From positions 1-17,039 of the forward strand of contig JBGQHM010000110.1 of assembly GCA_041497995.1 (NCBI GenBank): a DNA stretch of 17,039 nt, written 5' to 3'. The stretch comes from DATKMS01 sp041497995 (GTDB lineage: Bacteria > Desulfobacterota > Binatia > HRBIN30). The notes under the pieces were generated by a model. That model was given only the letters and a program-made list of their open reading frames with translations, searched no databases and was not told the DNA's origin. Shown here in pieces: positions 7,337 through 13,132 of this stretch (position 1 is the stretch's first letter; each line of letters starts with the position of its first letter). The position numbers were made by a program, and so were the translations under genes.

Positions 7337-8392
7337 TCACCCCTCCTTGCGGTGACTACTCAACTCCGCCTCGAGCCGCGCACAGCGTTCTTCAAGTGCC
7401 TTGAGTTTCCGCCGATGCTCGGGGAGGCGCGGAATCAGACTGTACGCTTTCGCGAACGTCGCACCCGGAATCGCCGGCGTCCCGATCACCGTTTCCCCCG
7501 CCGGCACATCGCGATGCGCGCTGGCGCGCGAGCCGACTATGGCTCCTTCTCCCACCGCGACGTGGTCCAGTACCCCGGCACCCGCTGCCAGGATCGCTCG
7601 ATTCCCGATCCGCGCGCTGCCGGCCACCCCCGATTGGGCCACGATACACACGTGCTCGCCGGTCTCGACGTTGTGCGCAATCTGCACCAGGTTATCGATC
7701 TTCGTGCCACGTCCGATGCGCGTGACCATCATGGTGGCGCGATCGATGGTGGTGTTCGCTCCGATCTCAACGTCGTCACCGATCTCTACGCCGCCAACTT
7801 GAGGGATCTTGTGCCACTCTCCCGAGCGGCCGGGAGCGAACCCGAACCCGTCGCTCCCGATGACCGCGCCACTGTGGATGCGCACGCGCTTGCCGATCAC
7901 AGTGCCGGGGTAGATCGAGACGTTCGCAAAGACGACCGAGTCATCGCCGACGCGCACGCCCTCACCGAGGTAGGCGCCAGGATAGATATCGACCCGGTCG
8001 GCGATCTCGACACCTTGCGCGACGTAGGCGCCGGCGGCGATGTTCACGTCTTGTCCGATGCGCGCCTGCGGAGCGATGAAGGCGCGCGGGTCGATCCCGG
8101 TGACAACTCGGGGCTGCGCGTAGAACAGCTCCAGCAGCCGTGCCAGTGCGAGCCGTGGGTCGTCCACGCGGACCACCGGCTTCTGGGTGTGTGCGATGCG
8201 TTCGCCGACGACGCCAGCTGCCGCTGCCGTCTGCTCGAAGGTGCGCACGTCGCGGCGCTTCCCCACCACAACGATGTCGCCCGCGCGCGCGTGGTCGATG
8301 GGGCGGACGCCCGAGATCGTCAGCTCGGCATCCCCACCCTCGATCACACCCTCGATGTGATCGGCAATCTTCCCCAAGGTGAATTGGCGCAT
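7337..8392 (-). CDS. lpxD: UDP-3-O-acylglucosamine N-acyltransferase
   Basis: Adds the second (N-linked) 3-hydroxyacyl chain to UDP-3-O-acyl-GlcN from acyl-ACP, the third step of lipid A synthesis, in the cytoplasm. It has 351 residues. The frame is open upstream, but ATG 8392 follows GGAGGG at 6 nt and gives the family N-terminus, an LpxD-type uridine-binding domain at about 1-95. From about residue 100 there is a left-handed beta-helix of hexapeptide repeats (I/V-G-x-x-V). GSDGFGFAP (179-187) and IAHNV (238-242, His240) match the conserved active-site segments, His240 being the expected catalytic base. The end (about 322-348) is a charged helical tail that may form the trimer coiled coil. 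It is first gene of a minus-strand operon and is divergent from the fatty-acid cluster. Confidence 0.96.
   Translation of the reverse strand: MRQFTLGKIADHIEGVIEGGDAELTISGVRPIDHARAGDIVVVGKRRDVRTFEQTAAAAGVVGERIAHTQKPVVRVDDPRLALARLLELFYAQPRVVTGIDPRAFIAPQARIGQDVNIAAGAYVAQGVEIADRVDIYPGAYLGEGVRVGDDSVVFANVSIYPGTVIGKRVRIHSGAVIGSDGFGFAPGRSGEWHKIPQVGGVEIGDDVEIGANTTIDRATMMVTRIGRGTKIDNLVQIAHNVETGEHVCIVAQSGVAGSARIGNRAILAAGAGVLDHVAVGEGAIVGSRASAHRDVPAGETVIGTPAIPGATFAKAYSLIPRLPEHRRKLKALEERCARLEAELSSHRKEG
7342..7348 (-). promoter_or_regulatory. Shine-Dalgarno AAGGAGG selecting a TTG start
   Basis: On the minus strand AAGGAGG lies inside the last codons of lpxD. It is 8 nt upstream of TTG 7333, only 1 nt from GTG 7340 (a different frame) and about 20 nt from ATG 7321. 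The spacing decides for the TTG start of the glycosyltransferase. Confidence 0.7.
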
Positions 8393-8525
8393 GTCAGGCC
8401 CTCCATTCGCTCGAACGGTCCGGTGTCGACGCCGCAGATTGACACCACATGCCGATCTCGGCAACCTTGCCGCTCGCGGATTGCGAGGCCGCGGAAGGGG
8501 ACGCGGTCGTACATCGGGAGGAACA
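8393..8525. promoter_or_regulatory. Divergent promoter region between lpxD and fabL, with palindromes
   Basis: 133 nt that must drive two opposite transcription units. It contains a perfect palindrome, CGGCAA-CC-TTGCCG (8459-8472), and next to it CTCGC-GGATT-GCGAG (8473-8487). These sit 39-67 nt upstream of fabL, where an operator or a leader hairpin could lie. A TTGACA at 8439-8444 has no good -10 partner. The ribosome binding sites at each edge (GGAGGG for lpxD, GGGAGGA for fabL) are strong. Assignment as a regulatory site is inference. Confidence 0.5.
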
Positions 8526-9281
8526 ATGTCAGACACGCTTGCCGGCAAGGTCGCATTAGTGACCGGCGCCTCCCGCGGGATCGGTCGCGCCATCGCGCAC
8601 AAGCTCGCCGCGGCTGGTTGCGATGTCGCTGCGAACTACTACAACAGCCATGACGAGGCAGAGGCGTTGTGCGCCGAGATTCGGGCGAGCGGGCGACGGG
8701 CGTGCGCGATCCAGGGCAACGTTGCCAGCCCGGAAAGTGTCGACGAGATCATCGCCGAGTTTCGCACGCACTTCGACCAGCTCGACATCCTCGTCAGCAA
8801 CGCCGCGAGCGGCGTGCTCAAGCCGGCACTCGAAATGACGCTCAAGCATTGGCGGTGGTGTCTGGAGACCAACGCGCTGGCGCTGAACCTGTTGGCCCAA
8901 CGGGCGATCCCGCTCATGCCGTCGGGCAGCCGCATCATCGCCATTTCCAGTCTCGGTGCCCGCTATGCGATGCAGAACTATGGCTTCGTTGGGGCGTCGA
9001 AGGCGGCGTTGGAGTCTTTGGTGCGGACGTTGGCACAGGAGCTCGGCCCGCGCGGTGTTCGGGTCAATGCGGTCAGCGCGGGGCCCGTCGATACCGATGC
9101 CCTGCGCTACTTCCCGCAGCGCGAGGAGCTCCTGGCCGCCTTCGCGCAGCATGCGCCGGCCGGACCGGTGCTCACGCCGGAAGACGTGGCCGGCGCCGTC
9201 TACCTCCTCTGTCTGCCCGAGGCCAATATGGTGTCGGGCCATACATTGGTGGTCGACGGCGGATTCTCCATCGTGGGCTGA
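8526..9281 (+). CDS. fabL: Enoyl-ACP reductase III-like (FabL family SDR)
   Basis: Likely NADPH-dependent reduction of trans-2-enoyl-ACP, the last step of an elongation cycle. It has 251 residues. ATG 8526 follows GGGAGGA at 5 nt; longer in-frame starts lack this. The Rossmann motif TGASRGIGRA (13-22) is present. The active site is Tyr152-x6-Lys159 (NYGFVGASK), the spacing of enoyl reductases, not the Tyr-x3-Lys of ketoreductases. Segments NAASGVL (92-98), SSLGARY (141-147) and VDTDALRYFP (188-197) closely follow Bacillus FabL as I recall it. The C-terminus LVVDGGFS is a normal SDR end. It is first gene of the plus-strand fatty-acid cluster. The alternative, a generic SDR, is less likely given the three FabL-specific segments. 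Confidence 0.85.
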   Translation: MSDTLAGKVALVTGASRGIGRAIAHKLAAAGCDVAANYYNSHDEAEALCAEIRASGRRACAIQGNVASPESVDEIIAEFRTHFDQLDILVSNAASGVLKPALEMTLKHWRWCLETNALALNLLAQRAIPLMPSGSRIIAISSLGARYAMQNYGFVGASKAALESLVRTLAQELGPRGVRVNAVSAGPVDTDALRYFPQREELLAAFAQHAPAGPVLTPEDVAGAVYLLCLPEANMVSGHTLVVDGGFSIVG

Positions 9282-9302
9282 GGGCTGACAGCTGATGGCT
9301 GA
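9275..9302 (+). repeat. Four heptamer units (NNGCTGA) bridging the fabL stop and fabG start
   Basis: Positions 9275-9281 and 9282-9288 are both GGGCTGA, followed by CAGCTGA and TGGCTGA. The first unit ends in the TGA stop of fabL. The third and fourth together form the ATG of fabG (9295-9297), and the fourth encodes its first residues. It is the same unit as at 377-397. Confidence 0.8.
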
Positions 9303-10065
9303 AAGCTTCCTGCACGACTCCGGACTCGACGGTAAGGTGGTCATTGTGACCGGTGGAAGCCGTGGGATCGGCCGAGCGATCGTCACACTCCTTGCAGCGC
9401 ACGGTGCAGACGTCACCTTTCTCTTCCGTGAAAACACGGCGGCCGCCGCCGAGGTCGTGGATGCGGGCCGCGCGGCTGGGCAGCAGCTCATCGCAGAGCA
9501 GGTGGACGTGCGCGATGCGGACGCGTGCGCGGCGTTGGTGGAGCGGGTAGCGGCGCGTTGTGGACGCATCGACGCGTTAGTCAACAACGCCGGCGTCGTC
9601 CGTGACAACTTGCTCGGGTTTCTCGAGAACGACGACGTGCGAGTCGTGCTCGATACCAACGTCGGCGGGGTATTCAACGTGACGCGCGCCGTGGTGCCGC
9701 ACATGATCGCGCGCCGCGCCGGCAAGATCATCAATGTCAGCTCGGTTGCCGGCGAGAAGGGTGGCCGCGGGCAGACCAACTATGCTGCGAGCAAGGGCGC
9801 GGTCAACGCCTTCACCCGCGCGCTGGCAGTCGAGTTGGCGCCACGCCGGATCACGGTGAACGCCGTCGCGCCGGGCGTCATCGAAACCGAGATGTCGCAG
9901 GAGCTCCGCGAGCGCGCCAGCGACGAGGTGACGTCGCGCATCCTGCTGCGCCGGTTCGGCGCACCGATGGAGGTTGCCTACGCGGTCGGCTTTCTCGCCT
10001 CGCGCTATGCGGACTACATTACGGGGCAAGTGCTGCACGTTGACGGCGGCTTCAAGATGGAGTGA
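9295..10065 (+). CDS. fabG: 3-oxoacyl-ACP reductase
   Basis: Reduces 3-ketoacyl-ACP to 3-hydroxyacyl-ACP with NADPH. It has 256 residues. Motifs are TGGSRGIGRA (19-28), VNNAGVVRDNLL (96-107) and INVSSVAGEKGGRGQTNYAASK (residues 146-167), with catalytic Ser150, Tyr163 and Lys167 in the standard Ser-x12-Tyr-x3-Lys arrangement, plus the C-terminal HVDGGF. NNAG and RDNLL are specific to the FabG branch. The start ATG 9295 lies 13 nt after fabL inside a heptamer repeat, and its only ribosome binding candidate is a GAGGG about 10 nt upstream. The N-terminus is about ten residues longer than usual, probably because the repeat now supplies the start. It is followed 9 nt later by the acyl carrier protein. 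Confidence 0.93.
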   Translation: MAESFLHDSGLDGKVVIVTGGSRGIGRAIVTLLAAHGADVTFLFRENTAAAAEVVDAGRAAGQQLIAEQVDVRDADACAALVERVAARCGRIDALVNNAGVVRDNLLGFLENDDVRVVLDTNVGGVFNVTRAVVPHMIARRAGKIINVSSVAGEKGGRGQTNYAASKGAVNAFTRALAVELAPRRITVNAVAPGVIETEMSQELRERASDEVTSRILLRRFGAPMEVAYAVGFLASRYADYITGQVLHVDGGFKME

Positions 10066-10074
10066 GGCGACGTG

Positions 10075-10503
10075 ATGTCGATGGAGATCAGTAGAGAAGA
10101 AGTCCTGGCCGTGCACCCGAAGGTTGCCGAGGTCATGGCGGATGCGTTGGGGTGTGACGTCGAGCAACTCGGACTCGACGTCCCCCTCATCGAAGGTCTG
10201 GATGCGGAATCGATCGACTTCCTCGACATGGTCTTCCGCCTCGAACGTGCGTTCACGGTGAAGATCCCACGCGGCAAGATCATAGAAGACGCGCGCGGGG
10301 AGCTGTCGGAAGCGGAGTTCGAGCGCAAGGGCGTCCTGACCGAGGCGGGCCTAGCGCGGCTGCGCGGGTACCTGAGTGAGGTGCCGACAGAGCGCTTCCG
10401 GACGCCCATGAAGGTCGCCGATGTTCCACGGCTGTTTACCGTTGAGACATTTTGCCGGCTCGTCGTGCGCGCGCGACGGGCGGCGGGACTGCCAACGCTG
10501 TAG
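10075..10503 (+). CDS. Acyl carrier protein, AcpXL-like with long C-terminal extension
   Basis: Carrier protein of 142 residues from ATG 10075; the adjoining GTG 10072 would add one residue, and GAGG at 10064-10067 suits either. The attachment site is in GLDAESIDFLDMVF, where Ser46 should carry 4'-phosphopantetheine. The usual Asp-Ser-Leu is Glu-Ser-Ile. IDFLDMVFxLExxFxVKIP closely follows rhizobial AcpXL (from memory, DFLDIVFxIDxxFxIKIP), the carrier dedicated to the 28-carbon hydroxyacyl group of lipid A. After about residue 75 comes an extra region with ERKGVLTEAGLARLRGYL and then RLFTVETFCRLVVRA, which is not part of a typical 80-95 residue carrier. It sits between fabG and a dehydratase-like gene. 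The function in lipid A is inferred, not proven. Confidence 0.82.
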   Translation: MSMEISREEVLAVHPKVAEVMADALGCDVEQLGLDVPLIEGLDAESIDFLDMVFRLERAFTVKIPRGKIIEDARGELSEAEFERKGVLTEAGLARLRGYLSEVPTERFRTPMKVADVPRLFTVETFCRLVVRARRAAGLPTL

Positions 10504-10641
10504 TGTGCTGCGTCCGAAATGAGGATCTTCTAGATGCCGCGAGAACGCGGCGCTGGGAGGGCGACGCTCCCGCGGAGCCTTGCTGCCAAGCGGGCCGGCT
10601 CGGCAGGAGCCTCGCCCTCCCATTTCAGCGTGAATCTACCC
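10504..10641. other. Intergenic gap occupied by a palindromic repeat
   Basis: 138 nt between the carrier-protein stop and ATG 10642. Most of it is the repeat at 10537-10622. No Shine-Dalgarno is visible in the last 20 nt before ATG 10642 or before a possible GTG at 10630. Confidence 0.5.
10537..10622. repeat. REP/MITE-like palindromic repeat (GEAPAEP-type)
   Basis: A small perfect hairpin, CCGCG-AGAA-CGCGG (10537-10550), is followed by a large inverted repeat. The left arm (10554-10579) begins TGGGAGGGCGACGCTCCC. The right arm (10597-10622) is its reverse complement with 23 of 26 positions matching, around a 17-nt loop. Translated on the minus strand it reads WEGEAPAEP, and on the plus strand GSAGASPSH. 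I recognise these as spurious peptides produced by a repeat widespread in planctomycete, verrucomicrobial and deltaproteobacterial genomes. It has no transposase and would be mobilised in trans, if at all. Confidence 0.85.
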
Positions 10642-11475
10642 ATGCTTGACCAGTCCGGCACCTTCTCATTCGTCGATCGAATTACAGAGATCGAAGCCGG
10701 CGCGTGCGCGCGCGGCTGTTTCACCGTGCCCGCGGGCCTCACCGATTTTTCGCCCTGCCTTGTCGCGGAGGCGGTGGGGCAACTTGCCGCGTGGGTGGCC
10801 ATGGCCCGGGACGACTTCCGCCGGCGGCCGGTTGCGGCCCTGGCCGGCGAGGGGTACATCGCGGGCCACGCAACACCAGGCGGGCTCCTCGAGCTCGGCG
10901 TCGAGATCGAAGATTGGGAGCACGATGCCGTTGCCTATACAGGATGGGCACGCATCGGCGACTCGCCGGTGATCGAATTGCGCCGCTGCGTGGGAGCGCT
11001 GCTGCCGCTAGAGGATTTCGATGATCCGGACGCAACGCGCCGACGGTTCGCCCTGCTCAATGAAGGGGGTGTCCAGCCTGGACGCTTTCGCGGTGTCGCG
11101 GATGCGGACGTTGTCGTGATCGAGCGTGAACCCGGCAAGCGTCTGCGTGCATCGATGCAGGTTCCGCAGTCGGCCCCGTTCTTCGCCGACCACTTCCCGC
11201 GTCGTCCGGTGTTTCCCGCAACGCTGCTGCTCGACACGCAGATTCGCCTGGCGGTCGATCTGGTGGGCGATCTGCGCCGCGGCGTGCAACTGCGGCCGCG
11301 GCGGGTGGCGGATGTGAAGATGCGATCGTTCATTCTCCCCGGCCAAGTGGTGGAGATCACCGCGGCGACGGCGTCGGAAGCCGGCGGTGCCGTCACTGTC
11401 GCGCTGGCCGCGACGGTGGCTGGAAAACGGGTGGCAACTGCACGCGTGGAGATCGTTGCACAGGAGCCGTCATGA
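10642..11475 (+). CDS. Double-hotdog dehydratase-like protein (FabZ/FabA fold)
   Basis: Probable 3-hydroxyacyl-ACP dehydratase of 277 residues made of two hotdog domains. The N-terminal half (about 5-125) begins FSFVDRITEIEAG like FabZ, but the active-site helix segment reads DFSPCLVAEAVGQ with no His-Phe-Pro, so it is probably inactive. The C-terminal half (about 150-275) has FFADHFPRRPVFPATLLLD. His184 and Asp198 are 14 residues apart, the spacing of FabA (His, Asp) and FabZ (His, Glu). ATG 10642 is chosen because upstream codons of the open frame are the repeat at 10537-10622. No ribosome binding site is visible. Its TGA overlaps the ketosynthase ATG (ATGA, 11472-11475), so the two are coupled. 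A single active site in a two-domain chain would resemble a fused dimer. Confidence 0.75.
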   Translation: MLDQSGTFSFVDRITEIEAGACARGCFTVPAGLTDFSPCLVAEAVGQLAAWVAMARDDFRRRPVAALAGEGYIAGHATPGGLLELGVEIEDWEHDAVAYTGWARIGDSPVIELRRCVGALLPLEDFDDPDATRRRFALLNEGGVQPGRFRGVADADVVVIEREPGKRLRASMQVPQSAPFFADHFPRRPVFPATLLLDTQIRLAVDLVGDLRRGVQLRPRRVADVKMRSFILPGQVVEITAATASEAGGAVTVALAATVAGKRVATARVEIVAQEPS

Positions 11476-12773
11476 CACGCGAGCGCCGCCGGGTTGCGAT
11501 CACCGGGTTGGGTCTCGTCACGCCGCTCGGCAACGACGTCGCCGCCACGTGGGATGCCCTGCTCGCGGGGCGCAGCGGTGTGGGTGCCATCGCGTCGTTT
11601 GATGCGAGTGGCTTTCCGGTGCGCATCGCGGCCGAGGTGAAAGCGTTCGACCCCGACCGTATCATTGACGATCGCAAGCTCCTCAAGTTTGCGAACCGTA
11701 ATCACAGGTTCGCGCTCGCCGCTGCTGAAGAAGCGCTGCGCGACGCCGGCATCCGCCCGAACCACAGCAGCGCGACGAGCTGGGGGTGTGTCGTGGGCAG
11801 CGGCACGATGGGCGTCGCGTTCGACGAGCTCGACTCGGTGCATCGCCAGTATGCGCCCGACGGTCACCTCGACACTGAGCGTCTATTTGCGGATCACGCC
11901 GCTGCTGATCCGATCGCGTTTTGCCGTAGCCAACCGAATGCCGGTCTGGGAGTGTTGGTGCGCCGCTTTGGCATTCGTGGCTACGCCAGTGCGGTGCATA
12001 CTGCCTGCGCTTCCGGAGGCCAGGCTGTGGGTTTGGCGATGAAGCTGATCCGACGCGGCACCGCCGAGCGCGTGCTGGCCGGCGGTTTCGATTCGATGAT
12101 CAACCCGATCGGGCTGGCCGGCTTCTGTCTGCTCGGTGCGTTGTCCGCCGACAACGAAACGCCCGAACGCGCCAGCCGCCCGTTCGACGCTACGCGCAAC
12201 GGATTCGTCCTCGGCGAGGGCGCCGGCTTCCTGGTGCTCGAAGAGTGGGGCGCGGCGCGCCAACGCGGAGCCCGCATCTATGCAGAGCTCGCCGGTGACG
12301 GCAACTCCTTGAGCAGCTACCGCATCACCGACTCGCATCCGTCGGGTGACGGGCCGATCCAAGCGATGCGCCAGGCGCTTGCTGACGCCGGCGTGGCTCC
12401 GGGAGAGGTAGACTATCTCAACGCCCACGGCACCTCGACGCTGATGAACGACCGCAGCGAATGTGCGGCAGTACGCGCGGTGTTCGGTCCAGATGCGCGA
12501 CATGTCGCCGTGAGCTCGACGAAGAGTCTTACCGGTCATCTCATCGCCGGCGCCGGCGCCGTCGAGGCTGCCATCTGTGCGCTGGCAATCCATCATGGCG
12601 TGCTGCCAGTGAACGCGAACCTCGAAGAGCCGGATCCGGAGTGTGATCTGGCATTCGTGCTTGGCGAGACCAGCCGGCAACGTGTGAGGGTAGCCATCTC
12701 GAACTCCTTCGGATTCGGCGGCTCGAACAGCTGTGTCGTGTTGCGCAACGCAGATGACGTTCGCAGCCAATGA
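11472..12773 (+). CDS. fabF: Beta-ketoacyl-ACP synthase II-type (FabF-like)
   Basis: Condenses malonyl-ACP with an acyl chain, the elongating step. It has 433 residues, slightly longer than typical FabF. It starts VAITGLGLVTPLG (8-20). The complete Cys-His-His triad is present: Cys179 in HTACASGG (176-183), His319 in NAHGTSTLMND (317-327) and His356 in STKSLTGHLIAGAGAVEA (349-366, with Lys351). The C-terminal NSFGFGGSN gate motif is intact. It should therefore be active, not a chain-length factor. It overlaps the upstream dehydratase by 4 nt. With a second ketosynthase starting at 16960, this recalls the fabF2XL-fabF1XL pair of the rhizobial acpXL locus; substrate length cannot be read from the sequence. 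Confidence 0.93.
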   Translation: MTRERRRVAITGLGLVTPLGNDVAATWDALLAGRSGVGAIASFDASGFPVRIAAEVKAFDPDRIIDDRKLLKFANRNHRFALAAAEEALRDAGIRPNHSSATSWGCVVGSGTMGVAFDELDSVHRQYAPDGHLDTERLFADHAAADPIAFCRSQPNAGLGVLVRRFGIRGYASAVHTACASGGQAVGLAMKLIRRGTAERVLAGGFDSMINPIGLAGFCLLGALSADNETPERASRPFDATRNGFVLGEGAGFLVLEEWGAARQRGARIYAELAGDGNSLSSYRITDSHPSGDGPIQAMRQALADAGVAPGEVDYLNAHGTSTLMNDRSECAAVRAVFGPDARHVAVSSTKSLTGHLIAGAGAVEAAICALAIHHGVLPVNANLEEPDPECDLAFVLGETSRQRVRVAISNSFGFGGSNSCVVLRNADDVRSQ

Positions 12774-12791
12774 GTCTCTGCGCTCAACTTT

Positions 12792-12824
12792 TCGACCTTC
12801 GCCGCCGGACCCGCAGAAGGTTGA
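12792..12824. other. Hairpin downstream of fabF
   Basis: TCGACCTTC (12792-12800) pairs with GAAGGTTGA (12816-12824) over 9 bp with one G-U pair and a 15-nt loop. There is no T-tract, so it is at most a Rho-type or processing site at the end of the fabF transcript. It overlaps the candidate -35 at 12821. Confidence 0.35.
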
Positions 12825-12849
12825 CAGGCAGAGCACGCAGCCGTAGACC
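12821..12849 (+). promoter_or_regulatory. Candidate sigma-70-type promoter for the toxin-antitoxin pair
   Basis: A perfect -35 TTGACA (12821-12826) is followed after 17 nt by a weak -10, TAGACC (12844-12849). It lies directly before the palindrome at 12850-12865 and 29 nt before the antitoxin start. The -10 matches only half the consensus. Confidence 0.35.
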
Positions 12850-12865
12850 TGGTCAAGGTTGACCA
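12850..12865. promoter_or_regulatory. Palindromic candidate operator of the Phd/VapC pair
   Basis: TGGTCAA-GG-TTGACCA is a perfect 7+2+7 palindrome 12 nt before the antitoxin ATG. It lies just after the candidate -10, where bound antitoxin would block transcription. Phd-family antitoxins typically bind such sites to repress their own operon. An AGGAG at 12868-12872 follows, 5 nt before ATG. Confidence 0.55.
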
Positions 12866-12877
12866 ACAGGAGTCGCT

Positions 12878-13123
12878 ATGCCCGAGGCCATCTTCAATCT
12901 CTACGAAGCCAAGTCGTCTCTGTCACGCCTCGTTGATCGAGCGGCGGCTGGAGAGGAGATCATCATCGCCAAGGCGGGGAAGCCGATGGCAAGGCTGACC
13001 GCCGTGTCGCGACGCGTGCGCCGACGCAAGCCGGGTGGTTGGAAGGGGCGCGTGGTCATCGCCAAGGACTTCGATGCACCGCTACCCGCCGCGGTCCGCC
13101 GGGCCTTCGCCGGCCGCAAGTGA
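12878..13123 (+). CDS. Phd/YefM-family antitoxin
   Basis: Small 81-residue antitoxin that would neutralise the PIN toxin encoded next and repress the operon. The N-terminal Phd fold is clear: FNLYEAKSSLSRLVDRAAAGEEI (residues 6-28), then IIAKAGKPMARLTAV. The C-terminal tail, PGGWKGRVVIAKDFDAPLP (52-70), is the toxin-wrapping segment seen in Phd-type partners of VapC-like PIN toxins. ATG 12878 follows AGGAG at 5 nt. The toxin gene starts 9 nt after its stop. Upstream sit the palindrome and promoter candidates, so the pair looks independently regulated and not a part of the fab operon. Confidence 0.9.
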   Translation: MPEAIFNLYEAKSSLSRLVDRAAAGEEIIIAKAGKPMARLTAVSRRVRRRKPGGWKGRVVIAKDFDAPLPAAVRRAFAGRK

Positions 13124-13132
13124 GGCGCGCGG

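Noticed and set aside
8439..8467. TTGACA at 8439 as a promoter for fabL
   Set aside because: With 16-18 nt spacing no acceptable -10 follows, so a promoter is not supported.
7043..8653. 536-codon plus-strand open frame opposite the arnT-like gene and lpxD
   Set aside because: It is the antisense of two well-supported genes, with Arg/Asp/His-rich composition and no domain; such long shadows are normal in GC-rich DNA.
10534..10641. N-terminal extension of the double-hotdog protein
   Set aside because: The extra codons are the palindromic repeat and read as the typical spurious peptide; the hotdog fold begins just after ATG 10642.
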